Part shown: in pieces, positions 56,231-64,000 of the stretch
Position numbering within the stretch: position 1 is the stretch's first letter
How the letters are laid out: each line of letters starts with the position of its first letter
NCBI GenBank assembly: GCA_023447635.1
Contig: JAEXNA010000040.1
Location: 1-64,000, forward strand
DNA length: 64,000 nt
Direction: 5' to 3'
From: Vulcanimicrobiota bacterium
GTDB taxonomy: Bacteria; Vulcanimicrobiota; Xenobia; Xenobiales; JADMJV01
Notes under the pieces: model-generated
Database searches by the model: none
Told to the model about the DNA's origin: nothing
What the model saw: the letters and a program-made list of their open reading frames with translations, nothing else
Made by a program: the position numbers and the translations under genes

Positions 56231-56806
56231 TTAGTCTTCGTGGTTCCAGATCCGCTGAGTGGCCTTTTCGACCCGCTGAGGGACGGCGATGTCGAACGGT
56301 AGACCGTCCTTGGCGGCGATTTCTCGAGCCACGATGTAGGGGAGCTTGGTGTTGAACTCCATGATCAGGGGCAGAAGCTCGCGCATCTGCTCATAAGCCA
56401 GCTTCGAGATCGACTCTTTGCCGACCACCAGACCGAACGTCTTCATCGCGGTCAGCGAGGCTGACATCAGGTTCAGCGCGGTGTAGGTGTCGCGGATGGC
56501 GCGAGACGCCTCGTCGGACCGGATACTGTTGTAGACGCCGGCGACGTTACCCAGGAAGCGAGTGAACAGAGCTTTCATCGAGGTGCGGGTCTCGGCGTCC
56601 TGAGCCTCGGCCATGGCCTCGAGCTGCCCCACGTGGCGGGTCAGCATCTCTTTGGTCTTCGAGAGCAGCCCCAGCGCCTCGATGTCCTTCTTGACCTCGT
56701 CGACTTCGATCTGCTTTTCGACGGCGTCGAGAATGTGCTTCTCGAGGGCGGCCATGTCGCTGAGGTGTTGTTTGGTTTCAGACTGAATGTCGGATGCGGT
56801 TGCCAT
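56231..56806 (-). CDS. helical ferritin-like (DUF892-type?) hypothetical protein
   Basis: 191 aa from ATG 56806 (AAAGGA about 10 bases upstream). Almost entirely alpha helical: SDMAALEKHILDAVEKQIEVDEVKKDIEALG opens like DUF892/YciF helices, followed by three or four more long helices. The spaced Glu/His of a di-iron site are only partly visible (EKHI, then TRHVGQLEAM), so a ferritin-like fold is a guess. Acidic tail NHED. Monocistronic; hairpins on both sides. Confidence 0.6.
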   Translation of the reverse strand: MATASDIQSETKQHLSDMAALEKHILDAVEKQIEVDEVKKDIEALGLLSKTKEMLTRHVGQLEAMAEAQDAETRTSMKALFTRFLGNVAGVYNSIRSDEASRAIRDTYTALNLMSASLTAMKTFGLVVGKESISKLAYEQMRELLPLIMEFNTKLPYIVAREIAAKDGLPFDIAVPQRVEKATQRIWNHED

Positions 56807-56929
56807 AGGAAATGATGTCCTTTCGTTAAGAGCGAATCGCTCATTGTTGTCAGACATCACGGTAGCCGAGACGGGAGGCTGCCGAAATCACGCCTCTGGG
56901 TGGAGGTTGCCCCCCTCGGAGTATAAGAC

Positions 56930-56963
56930 GAGCCGAAGGTAGAGGTCACCACCTTCGGCTCGG
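56930..56963 (-). terminator. 12-bp stem hairpin after the kinase gene
   Basis: CGAGCCGAAGGT / ACCTTCGGCTCG with a 10-base loop. It lies 31 bp beyond the kinase stop at 56994. No T-run, so it may be an mRNA-stabilising or Rho-assisted element. Confidence 0.6.
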
Positions 56964-56993
56964 GTCGTTCGGGGGGAGGGATGGGGGGAGGGG

Positions 56994-58463
56994 CTACGCA
57001 GGCTGTACCCGGAACACTTTGATCGGTTCGCGGCGGCCGCGCACGAACAGCGAGCGCAGATGCTCGGCCTGCAGGTTCGCGGCCAGGCAGTCTTCGCTGA
57101 CCAGGGTGTCGTCGGGAAGCTTGCGGGAGAGACGCTCGAGGCGAGCCGCTCCGTGCATCAATTCCTGCTTGGCGACCTCTTCCCAGGAGTCGCCCGACTT
57201 GCGCTGGGGCAGTTCGCCCCCGAAGACGCCGGCCGAGACGGTGGGCACCACTTCTAAGGAGTAGCGGTTCAGGACGGCGCCGACCCGGGTGCGCATGTGG
57301 GCCACGGAGTGGACCGCGCGCGACCCGTGGTCGTCGCCGCAGAAGGCGGCCCCGACGCGGGTGCCGTAGCGGTCCAGGACGCGACCGTCGTGCTGGCGCA
57401 CCGACTCTTCCAAATTTTCCACGAGTTCGGCTTCGAGTTCGGTGGCCTCCAGCGGGTTGCGTCCGCGGGTCAGCAGGCCGAACGCGGGCACGTCGGCGGT
57501 CAGCACCGAGACGGGAGCGCCGGGAGCCGGCTCCATGGTGGGAGCAGCTACGGCCTTGGGCAGAGCCTGAGGCAGACCCACGCCGCCCTGGACCCGTACG
57601 GGGGGCGTATCCATGGTGGTCAGTTCGCCGCGCAGCACCTTGCGCAGGTTCTGGATCTGCTCCTTGAGCAGGCGGGCGTTCGACGGGCGCTGGTCGGCCT
57701 GCTTGGCCATCAGCCGCAGGATCAGACGCTCGAGTTCGGGATGAATGTCGGGGTTGTGAGTGCGCGGGCTGCGAGGCTCTTCATGCACGTGCATGTAGAG
57801 GATCGAGGCCGGGTCGTCAGCGGTGAAGGGGGTCCGTCCGCAGACCGCTTCGTACAGGATCACTCCCAGCGAGTACAGGTCGCTGCGCTCGTCGGCGGGG
57901 CGGCCGGAAGCCTGCTCGGGAGCCATGTAGGAACAGGTGCCGAGGGCCGAACCGGAACGGGTCAGGTGCGAGATTTCGGGCAGGCGCACTCGCGCCAGGC
58001 CGAAGTCGAGCACCTTCACCACATCGGCCCCGGCGGTCGGGGTCACGATGACGATGTTGTCCGGCTTGATGTCACGGTGCACGATGCTGCGGTCGTGGGC
58101 GTGGGCCAGGGCATCGCAAAGCTGCGTCATGACCTGCAGCAGGCGGTCCACCGTGGGCTTCTCGCGACGCACGAAACGACGCATGGAGACGCCGTCGACG
58201 AGCTCCATGACCATGTACGGTCGGGTCTCGTCGTAGAACTTCAGGATCCGCACGATATTATCGTGGTCCAGCATCCCTGCGGCGCGAGCTTCGCGTGCAA
58301 AACGACGACGCGCGTGACGCGATTCGCTGAGATCCTTTCTCAGAATTTTGATCGCCACGGATCGTCGAGATTGGAGATCCAGGGCCCGGTAAACCGAACC
58401 CATGCCTCCTTCACCTAGTTTGCCTTCGAGTTGAAAGCGACCGCCCAAGACCTTTTTTGACAT
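56994..58463 (-). CDS. Ser/Thr protein kinase with a decayed nucleotide-cyclase-like domain
   Basis: 489 aa. Kinase at about 8-270: LGEGGMGSVYRA, VAIKIL, IVHRDIKPDNIVI, VLDFGLARV, YMAPEQASG, all intact. No TM helix. The C-terminal 170 residues begin VSVLTADVPAFGLL, the first metal-Asp region of class III adenylate/guanylate cyclases, continue ELVENLEESVRQHDGRVLDRYGTRVGAAFCG where the second Asp (G-D) is now G-T, and end VGRREPIKVFRV as in cyclase-linked proteins (GxxEPVxVYRV). The domain is therefore likely catalytically dead and perhaps a sensor or dimer module. Separate transcript from the coaD group. Confidence 0.92.
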   Translation of the reverse strand: MSKKVLGGRFQLEGKLGEGGMGSVYRALDLQSRRSVAIKILRKDLSESRHARRRFAREARAAGMLDHDNIVRILKFYDETRPYMVMELVDGVSMRRFVRREKPTVDRLLQVMTQLCDALAHAHDRSIVHRDIKPDNIVIVTPTAGADVVKVLDFGLARVRLPEISHLTRSGSALGTCSYMAPEQASGRPADERSDLYSLGVILYEAVCGRTPFTADDPASILYMHVHEEPRSPRTHNPDIHPELERLILRLMAKQADQRPSNARLLKEQIQNLRKVLRGELTTMDTPPVRVQGGVGLPQALPKAVAAPTMEPAPGAPVSVLTADVPAFGLLTRGRNPLEATELEAELVENLEESVRQHDGRVLDRYGTRVGAAFCGDDHGSRAVHSVAHMRTRVGAVLNRYSLEVVPTVSAGVFGGELPQRKSGDSWEEVAKQELMHGAARLERLSRKLPDDTLVSEDCLAANLQAEHLRSLFVRGRREPIKVFRVQPA

Positions 58464-58642
58464 AGCCCAGCGATGTTCCGTGAAAAAATAGAATATCCTT
58501 CAAGACAGAGAGCAATCGAAAGGGCAATCCGAAATCCGTTCGCCCCCTGGGAACCGAGCCCGCGTCCTGCCGTTCCTCGGTCGAGGTCACCGGTCTCACC
58601 CTCCAACCTTTCCTCTCCCCCATCCTCCCCCTATAATGGAGT

Positions 58643-59290
58643 ATGCGTATTTCCAAGAAGCGGCTCGTTGTGACCGCCGCCTTACTGGCGTTGCCCGTGT
58701 TTGCCGCCGCCCCCAAACATCTCTCCGTCCTGATCGGAGGGGTCGCGCTCGATGGGAAGGCGCTCTGGTATGACAATCAAGTCTACGTCCCGCTCGAGTC
58801 GGTCTCCAGAGCCGTAGGAGGACGCTACAGCTACGACGCCGAGAGCGGGGTCGCCACGGTGACCACGGGACCCGTCGCACCGGCCCTTCCCCCCAACGCC
58901 CGCCCCTTTTTGAAGGCCATCGAGGCGCGCTCGTTCTCGACCGGAGACAACCTCAAGGTTCTGGCCACGGTGGTCAACTCGGGGTCAGCCCCGGCCCGAG
59001 ACATTGAAATCACCTGTACCTTCGAAAGCGGCTACCTGGGAGAGATCAACGCCTCGGTGGCTACCCTCCCCGAACTGGCGCCGGGCCAACAAAAAACCGT
59101 CGAATTCTGGCTCTACGAGCAGCGCCTTCCCGACGCGACGGGCGGACGGCCTTACGCCCAGCCGATGGTCGCCCCAGGCAGCTATCTCGCTCGCGGTAAC
59201 GACTACGTCTACCTGAACGGGAACTGGGCCCGGGTGACCCACAATCTTCAGTTCCGCTTTCTCAATCCGGATAACACTTACAAGAACTAG
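58643..59290 (+). CDS. secreted protein with copper-amine-oxidase-N-like and CARDB-like domains
   Basis: 215 aa with signal peptide (KKRLVVTAALLALPVFAAA). Residues 28-75 fit the Cu_amine_oxidN1-type repeat (VALDGKALWYDNQVYVPLESVSRAVGGRYSYDAESGVATVTT), a common cell-surface fold. The rest resembles an extracellular beta-sandwich (LKVLATVVNSGSAPARDIEITCTFESGYLGEI .. GQQKTVEFWL), like CARDB. A ribosome site GGAG is near the ATG. No enzyme. First gene of the 58.6-62.6 kb plus-strand set. Confidence 0.7.
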   Translation: MRISKKRLVVTAALLALPVFAAAPKHLSVLIGGVALDGKALWYDNQVYVPLESVSRAVGGRYSYDAESGVATVTTGPVAPALPPNARPFLKAIEARSFSTGDNLKVLATVVNSGSAPARDIEITCTFESGYLGEINASVATLPELAPGQQKTVEFWLYEQRLPDATGGRPYAQPMVAPGSYLARGNDYVYLNGNWARVTHNLQFRFLNPDNTYKN

Positions 59291-59401
59291 AAGACCAGGT
59301 TTCTTGAAAAAAATTTCTCCTGGCCAGAAGGTGGAGAAGGATTCCTCTGTTCATGTTAGAATTTTTTTCACACATCTTTGAAAAGAGGCAGAGCTTCTAG
59401 C

Positions 59402-59908
59402 GTGAAACGCGCGGTTTATCCTGGCAGCTTCGATCCGGTGACCAATGGGCACCTGGATATCATTACGCGTGCCAGTCATCTGGTCGACGAACTCATCGTG
59501 GCGGTGATCGTCAACCCGGCCAAGGATCCCCTGTTCACCCTCGAGGAACGACAGGAACTGCTAGGACAGGTTTGCGCCGGCCTGCCCAACGTGCGAGTCA
59601 CGACCTTCAGCGGACTGCTGGTGCACTACCTCGACACCGTCGACACCCACGTGATCATCAAAGGGCTGCGCGCCATCTCGGACTTCGAGTCCGAGTTTCA
59701 GATGGCGGCGTTGAACTCTAGCCTCGACGAAAACGTCGAGACGGTGTTCATGATGACAGCCATCGAGAACGCTTTCTTAAGCTCGAGCATGGTTCGCCAG
59801 ATCGCTCGACTGCGCGGCCCCGTCACCCATATGGTGCCGGCCGCCGTCAATCAAAGATTGGTCGAAAAGTACGGAACGCCCCTGGAAGCCCGCCCGGCTT
59901 CGCACTGA
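59402..59908 (+). CDS. coaD: phosphopantetheine adenylyltransferase
   Basis: 168 aa from GTG 59402. YPGSFDPVTNGHLDIITRA carries the T/H-x-x-H motif, with VVNPAKDPLFTLEER, KGLRAISDFESEFQMAALN and ENAFLSSSMVRQIARLRGP; all typical. Transfers AMP to 4'-phosphopantetheine, the penultimate CoA step. Length normal. Followed 24 bp later by the coiled-coil gene, an arrangement seen in Gram-positive and related phyla. Confidence 0.97.
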   Translation: MKRAVYPGSFDPVTNGHLDIITRASHLVDELIVAVIVNPAKDPLFTLEERQELLGQVCAGLPNVRVTTFSGLLVHYLDTVDTHVIIKGLRAISDFESEFQMAALNSSLDENVETVFMMTAIENAFLSSSMVRQIARLRGPVTHMVPAAVNQRLVEKYGTPLEARPASH

Positions 59909-59932
59909 CAACGTCATCTCGGAGGAAAGAAC

Positions 59933-60487
59933 ATGAATGTTTTCCACGCACTCGATTCGATGGAAGAAGCCCTCAACGAAGGCAAGCCGCTGCCCTGGCC
60001 CATGCAATCTCGCACCGTGGTCGACAAGGATAAGTTCCAGAAGCTGATTTCGCGCACCAGAGAGAGCCTGCCCGAAGAAGTGCATCAGGCCCGCTGGATC
60101 TCTCGCGAGACCCGCCGCATCGCCGAAGAGACCAAGGGCAAGGCCGACCGCGTGGTCAAAGACGCCCAGAGCAAAGCTCGGGAGATCTTGACCAAGGCCG
60201 AGACCGAGACCACTCGTCGTGTTCAGAACGAAGAGGTCGTGGTGCTGGCCAAGCGCGAAGCCGAGGAGATCCTGGCTCGGGCTCGCCAGGAGGCCGCTCG
60301 ACTGGTCGCCGAGGGCGAAGCGCTGGGCGAAAAGAAACGCCAGGCCGCCGAAAAGGTCGCCCGGGAAACCCGAGAAGACGCCGACCGCTACGCGATGCGC
60401 GTGCTGGGTGGGATGGAGAGCGAACTGTCCAAGATCCTCAACATCGTCAAACAGGGCCAGGAATCGCTGCACGACCACGACGAGTAG
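59933..60487 (+). CDS. DivIVA/SepIVA-like coiled-coil protein
   Basis: 184 aa. After about 30 residues with a conserved-type start (FHALDSMEEALNEGKPLPWP) nearly all is long charged coiled coil (RRIAEETKGKADRVVKDAQSKAREILTKAETETTRRVQNEEVV..). Related proteins sit next to coaD in Actinobacteria (SepIVA) and Chloroflexota and are linked to polar growth or septum membranes. The length and Ala/Glu/Arg content fit. The assignment rests mostly on context. Confidence 0.65.
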   Translation: MNVFHALDSMEEALNEGKPLPWPMQSRTVVDKDKFQKLISRTRESLPEEVHQARWISRETRRIAEETKGKADRVVKDAQSKAREILTKAETETTRRVQNEEVVVLAKREAEEILARARQEAARLVAEGEALGEKKRQAAEKVARETREDADRYAMRVLGGMESELSKILNIVKQGQESLHDHDE

Positions 60488-60546
60488 TCCACAATGCTCA
60501 GCTTGGGGGGCGGGATTCTCGTTCGAAGCGGGAGAAATCTTCGGGA

Positions 60547-61542
60547 GTGACTCGGCGCTTCTTCGACCAGCCCGTCCCTATCCGCATCTTGCGGGGGACC
60601 TTGCTGGCGCTGCTTTTGGCGGGGCTAGCCTACCTCACTCCCACGCCCTACATGTTAGAGGCGCCTGGCCGAACGGTGTCGGCGAGCGAGATGCTGCGCA
60701 TCGACGACGCCAAGGCCCATCCGGTCCACGGTCGTTTTCTGATGACGACCGTCCTGGCCGAACCGGCCACCGTTCTTCTCTGCGTTTACGGGCTGCTCGA
60801 TCCGGCGGCCACCCTGACCCGACCCGAGGCAAAGCCGAAAGCGGGAGAGCATGCCCAGTCGCCCTCTAGCGATGCCGGCCAGATGGAACTGAGTCAGATG
60901 TTCTCGACCAGGGTCGCCCTGGAAGCTCTCGGCTACCCCTTGAAAGGCCACTTTCTGGGACTCCGGGTGCTGGGGCTTCTGCCCGACTCGCCGAACGCCG
61001 GAAAACTCGAGCCGGGCGACCTGCTGGTCGCTATTGAGGATAAAGCGCCTCCAAGCATGCATGACCTTCGCACCGTTCTGGACCAAAAAGAGCCTCAGCA
61101 GACCATGCAAACCCGAGTTCAGCGAGGAGACAGCGAGATCGACCTCCCTCTGACGGTCGCCCTGCTGGGAGGCCAGACTCGGGTGGGGGCGGCCCTGAGA
61201 CCCGAATTTAGCCAGATCGAACTGCCCGTGAAGATCGAGTTCCTCAGCAGCAATACCAGCGGCGCTTCGGCCGGGCTGGTCTTCGCTCTCCAGATCTACG
61301 ACCAGCTCAGCCCTCGCGACCTGGCTCGCGGTCGTATCATCGCGGCGACCGGGACCCTGGACCCCAGGGGACAGGTGGGAGGGATTGAGGGGATCTCCTA
61401 TAAGCTGGTTTCGGTAGAGCGGGCTGGGGCGGAAATCTTTCTTGTTCCCCAGGAGAATTACGAGGAGATCAAGACCATTCCGACCAGCGTGAAGATTATC
61501 CCGGTCAGCACCTTTCAAGAGGCCCTCGATGCGCTGGACTAG
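60547..61542 (+). CDS. YlbL-type PDZ/Lon-like serine protease
   Basis: 331 aa from GTG 60547. One N-terminal TM helix (ILRGTLLALLLAGLAYLTPTPYMLEAPG), a PDZ domain (FLGLRVLGLLPDSPNAGKLEPGDLLVAIEDKAPPSMHDLR), then the Lon-like domain with catalytic Ser in NTSGASAGLVFAL and Lys in GISYKLVSVERAGAE. This domain order is that of B. subtilis YlbL and relatives, membrane-anchored proteases with the active site outside. Overlaps the next gene by 14 bp. Confidence 0.9.
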   Translation: MTRRFFDQPVPIRILRGTLLALLLAGLAYLTPTPYMLEAPGRTVSASEMLRIDDAKAHPVHGRFLMTTVLAEPATVLLCVYGLLDPAATLTRPEAKPKAGEHAQSPSSDAGQMELSQMFSTRVALEALGYPLKGHFLGLRVLGLLPDSPNAGKLEPGDLLVAIEDKAPPSMHDLRTVLDQKEPQQTMQTRVQRGDSEIDLPLTVALLGGQTRVGAALRPEFSQIELPVKIEFLSSNTSGASAGLVFALQIYDQLSPRDLARGRIIAATGTLDPRGQVGGIEGISYKLVSVERAGAEIFLVPQENYEEIKTIPTSVKIIPVSTFQEALDALD

Positions 61543-62638
61543 ACGCGCCGCCACGCTACTGCTGGGACTTGGCCTGAGTGGGGCAGCCCTGGCGCAGGAC
61601 GTCACCGTGACGGGCAGCCCCGCCTCCTCGAGCTTTCTGCGCGAGGTTCTGGGCTCTCGCGGCTGGACCGAGTTCCCCGCGCGCCCGCTGGCCCCGGGCC
61701 AAAGCTGGAAAGACAGCTCCGGACGTCGGGTGGTGAACCTGGACTGGACGGCCCCGGCGCCCGCGGTGGCCGCCCTCTCGGACCATCCCGAGGACGTCGA
61801 CCGACGCGGCCTGCTGTTTTCTGGCGGGCTGACGACCAACCGCCCGATTCGCTTTCAGTACTACCATCTGGGTTCGCTACACGGCGCCTCGCCCCAGTTG
61901 GCCCTTCTGGTCAGCAACCCCGGCTCCTCGGCGGCGCGCCTTCACCTGAGCCAGGCGGCCGGAACTCCGTCGGGCGACTACTTCAAGACCGGGCACGGCA
62001 ACAACGTCGCCTGGTTCCAGGCGACCCTGGCCAATCAGGGCGAATTCTTGGACTTTGCCCCGGGCGAAAGCCGTATCGTTTTCCGTCAGCCCATGCCGCT
62101 GGAGCGGGTCGTCAGCGGGACCTTAGGGCTAAGTCAAACCGAGGGGCCTCCCCTGCAGTTTGGACTGCTAGCCTTACCCGACGCCAACGAACCGCCGTCC
62201 TGGAATAATCTGCTCAAAGACGGCGACGTCCACTCGCGAGGCTTCTACCCGGTGGCCACCCAGCGGCTGCGCCGGCGGCACACGGTGGGAGCCGGGGAGA
62301 CTCGAGTGGCGGTGGGGGCGCTGCGCCAGGAGACGTTTTCCGGAGTCCGCGAGCTTCGTGGCGACTACGGGGTGCTCTACGACGTGGAGCTTGAACTGGC
62401 CAACCCCACCTCTGAGCCGGTCGACCTGAGCCTGCTGTTCCAACCTCGAGGGGGAGCCGCCACCGGAACCTTCCTATGGGACGAACGGGTGGTCGAGGTG
62501 CCCCGTACCGACGCCTTCGCCGAAGCGCCCCTGGGCAAGGTCACGCTGGCCGCCGGAGAGACCAAAGTGGTCAAGCTTCAGACGATCCCCGAAGGGGCGT
62601 CGTCGTATCCCGTCAGAATTCTGGTCCGCGACCAATGA
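61529..62638 (+). CDS. secreted hypothetical protein, beta-rich
   Basis: 369 aa with signal peptide (RRAATLLLGLGLSGAALA). All-beta: FLREVLGSRGWTEFPARPLAPGQSW, IRFQYYHLGSLHGASPQLALLVSNPGSSAARLHL, LRGDYGVLYDVELELANPTSEPVDLSLLFQPRGG, and a last sandwich KVTLAAGETKVVKLQTIPEGASSYPVRILVR. It is built like two or more Ig-type domains. No motif of catalysis. Probably periplasmic or surface; its pairing with the YlbL protease (14-bp overlap) hints at a processed substrate, which is only inference. Confidence 0.7.
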   Translation: MRWTRRAATLLLGLGLSGAALAQDVTVTGSPASSSFLREVLGSRGWTEFPARPLAPGQSWKDSSGRRVVNLDWTAPAPAVAALSDHPEDVDRRGLLFSGGLTTNRPIRFQYYHLGSLHGASPQLALLVSNPGSSAARLHLSQAAGTPSGDYFKTGHGNNVAWFQATLANQGEFLDFAPGESRIVFRQPMPLERVVSGTLGLSQTEGPPLQFGLLALPDANEPPSWNNLLKDGDVHSRGFYPVATQRLRRRHTVGAGETRVAVGALRQETFSGVRELRGDYGVLYDVELELANPTSEPVDLSLLFQPRGGAATGTFLWDERVVEVPRTDAFAEAPLGKVTLAAGETKVVKLQTIPEGASSYPVRILVRDQ

Positions 62639-62778
62639 ACATAAGGAACCGCCACATGTCGATGAGGCAACAGAGGCTGTGCAGAATTTCTCTAGCAGAT
62701 AGCTGGACGAACGAGGAGGGAACTCTCTACAGATACGGGAAATTCCTCATGTTCGACCAGTGTCGGACGGGTTTCTAG
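62635..62778 (+). CDS. possible 47-aa linker ORF
   Basis: ATG 62635 overlaps the previous stop (ATGA), and the TAG directly abuts the GTG of the next gene. Composition is Arg-rich with no recognisable motif. Perfect coupling at both ends argues for translation, but the segment may be just a 5' spacer containing a promoter. Kept as doubtful. Confidence 0.25.
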   Translation: MNIRNRHMSMRQQRLCRISLADSWTNEEGTLYRYGKFLMFDQCRTGF

Positions 62779-64000
62779 GTGTCCCAACAAAGCGAAGGTA
62801 AGTCCAAGACTCTATCGGGAGTGCTCGCGGCGCTGGCTGTTCTAGCCACGCTGGGCGGTGCCTTTTTCGCGTCGACCTCGGTCGCGCCGGGGCCCGCCAT
62901 CATCTGCGCGCTGATCGCCGGCCTGATCCTGGAGAACCGGTCGGGCCCGCTGGCCGCCGCTGGATACTTCTCGCTGGGCGCCCCGATGTTCGTGCTTCTG
63001 GCCTACATCCACGGACCCGGTACAACAGTAGCCTCCCCCCTGGGCGCCGCTTGTCTAGCCGTCGCCGTGGCCGGTATCTCGTCCATCGGACGTTTGACCT
63101 CGGGAAGCCATAGCCTCAGCACCCGTCTGGCCGGTGCCGGAGTGAACACCCTGCGGGTGGCCGCCGTAGCCGCGACCATCTTTGGAATGCAGACGGCGGC
63201 GCCGACGGTGCTGGCCGCTTCGGTGGGCGCCGGCTTCGTCGCCTGGCTGTTATTTGACACTATCGTCACTTCGTCGGTCATCTCCATGACCGAGGAAGAC
63301 GATTTCCAGCAAGCCTGGAGGGACGTGGTCGCCTCGCCCCCCAACCGCTTGCTGCTGGCGCTGCCCGCCCTGGCCGGCGCCCTGGGCACGGGCCTGGGCA
63401 CCTCGTCCGAGGAAGTCGTCGCCGTCATCGTCACGGCGCTGGCCGCCCTGCCGTTTGCGGGCGCTCTGGGCTACTGGCTGGACGGCATCAAGGTGCGCGA
63501 CCAGGAAGAGCTCGAGCGGCAGCTTCGTATGGCCCAGCACCAGGCCAAGACGCAGCGCGACGCGGGTGAGAAATTCACCAAAGAGAACAAGAAACTTTCC
63601 GACGAACTGCAGAGCGTGTACGACATGGCTCGCAGCCTGGGCGCCTCGACGCAACTCGAGGAAACCGTGGGCATCGTCCTCTCCATGGTGCGCCGCCTGC
63701 GTATCCCGTTCCAGTCCTGCGTGATCTTGCTCTACCGCAAGGACACCCTGACCCCGGTCCTTTCCGAGACGCCTTATCGCGACGTGCTGGCGATGTCCCA
63801 TCTGCTGCAGCTGGAAGAGTCGCTCATCAAAGAGGTGGTGGAAAGTCGCCGCGCTCGCTTGAAGCCCGATCTCCCCGCCTCGTCGGAGGGCCGTATCTTC
63901 AAGGACGAACGGTCCGTGATGTGTGTGCCGCTGATCGTCAGCAAAGAGACCGTCGGCGTCATCTACGTTGGCTCGGTGCCGGTCAACACCCACACCGAAG
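62779..64000 (+). CDS. membrane sensor with coiled coil and GAF domain (3' end outside window)
   Basis: Open from GTG 62779 to the window end, at least 407 codons. Residues about 12-235 contain around eight hydrophobic helices (GVLAALAVLATLGGAFFA, IICALIAGLILEN, FSLGAPMFVLLAYI, VAAVAATIFGMQTAAPTVLAASVGAGFVAWLL). A long charged coil follows (EELERQLRMAQHQAKTQRDAGEKFTKENKKLSDELQ), then a GAF domain starts: VYDMARSLGASTQLEETVGIVLSMVRRLRIPFQSCVILLYRKDTLTPVLS and later MCVPLIVSKETVGVIYVGS. This predicts an output domain (GGDEF, PP2C or histidine kinase) beyond the edge. Name cannot be given yet. Confidence 0.8.
   Translation, partial: MSQQSEGKSKTLSGVLAALAVLATLGGAFFASTSVAPGPAIICALIAGLILENRSGPLAAAGYFSLGAPMFVLLAYIHGPGTTVASPLGAACLAVAVAGISSIGRLTSGSHSLSTRLAGAGVNTLRVAAVAATIFGMQTAAPTVLAASVGAGFVAWLLFDTIVTSSVISMTEEDDFQQAWRDVVASPPNRLLLALPALAGALGTGLGTSSEEVVAVIVTALAALPFAGALGYWLDGIKVRDQEELERQLRMAQHQAKTQRDAGEKFTKENKKLSDELQSVYDMARSLGASTQLEETVGIVLSMVRRLRIPFQSCVILLYRKDTLTPVLSETPYRDVLAMSHLLQLEESLIKEVVESRRARLKPDLPASSEGRIFKDERSVMCVPLIVSKETVGVIYVGSVPVNTHTE

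Overview
The window is high-GC bacterial chromosome and reads as ordinary host DNA. I see no phage genes, transposase, rRNA, tRNA or CRISPR array. The organism is a diderm: there is an OprB-type porin, the 3' end of a TonB-dependent receptor, another predicted barrel protein and several lipoproteins. The cluster coaD / DivIVA-like coiled coil / YlbL-type PDZ-Lon protein is a Terrabacteria-style arrangement. With the Hanks-type kinases, three Uma2 proteins and many toxin-antitoxin scraps, this points to a diderm Terrabacteria-type or Acidobacteriota/Planctomycetota-like environmental lineage (for example Armatimonadota or Eremiobacterota). That placement is inference.

Layout. 1-3.0 kb: small secreted or membrane proteins (HEAT repeats, BamE-like) in visibly AT-richer DNA. 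3.0-9.5 kb: minus-strand operon of a Tricorn-like amidohydrolase, M28 peptidase, transmembrane Ser/Thr kinase and a small protein. 9.5-19.3 kb: NIS siderophore locus, with two IucA/IucC synthetases and then, 3.6 kb on, an EntS-like exporter plus a PepSY reductase-like protein. Both halves start from near-consensus promoters that abut the start codon and carry DtxR-type palindromes. 13.2-25.6 kb: accessory stretch with a frameshifted Gly-rich lipoprotein, Uma2 proteins, toxin-antitoxin fragments, an LRR-like protein, a HAD phosphatase, a broken beta-propeller lipoprotein, a methyltransferase and its partial copy, and 52-bp tandem repeats. 25.6-33.5 kb: bestrophin, TspO-like protein, a giant AAA/TPR/PAS histidine kinase (one frameshift) with its NarL-type regulator, and a Phd/ParE module. 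33.5-50.1 kb: clpB, Uma2, large lipoprotein, M14 carboxypeptidase, DUF6159-like protein, KdpDE-like pair, TonB-receptor remnant behind a Fur/Zur-like box, OprB porin with a DtxR-type box, metallopeptidase, cytosine-deaminase-like enzyme and a His-rich repeat protein. 50.1-56.2 kb: DAHP synthase, alpha-amylase and trpFBA. 56.2-64 kb: helical protein, kinase with a decayed cyclase-like domain, coaD cluster and a GAF membrane protein cut by the window end.

The most interesting signals are: (1) a metal/siderophore regulon of three genes with the layout TTGAnn-N17-TAGnnT-N7/9-start codon, which suggests leaderless, DtxR-family-controlled mRNAs; (2) a lipoprotein family sharing a GCG[DN]S..YV[HM]T N-terminal module on unrelated C-terminal display domains; (3) dense toxin-antitoxin and gene remnants at 13-24 kb; (4) a receptor remnant still attached to its operator; (5) single-base frameshifts in three large genes, which may be assembly errors.
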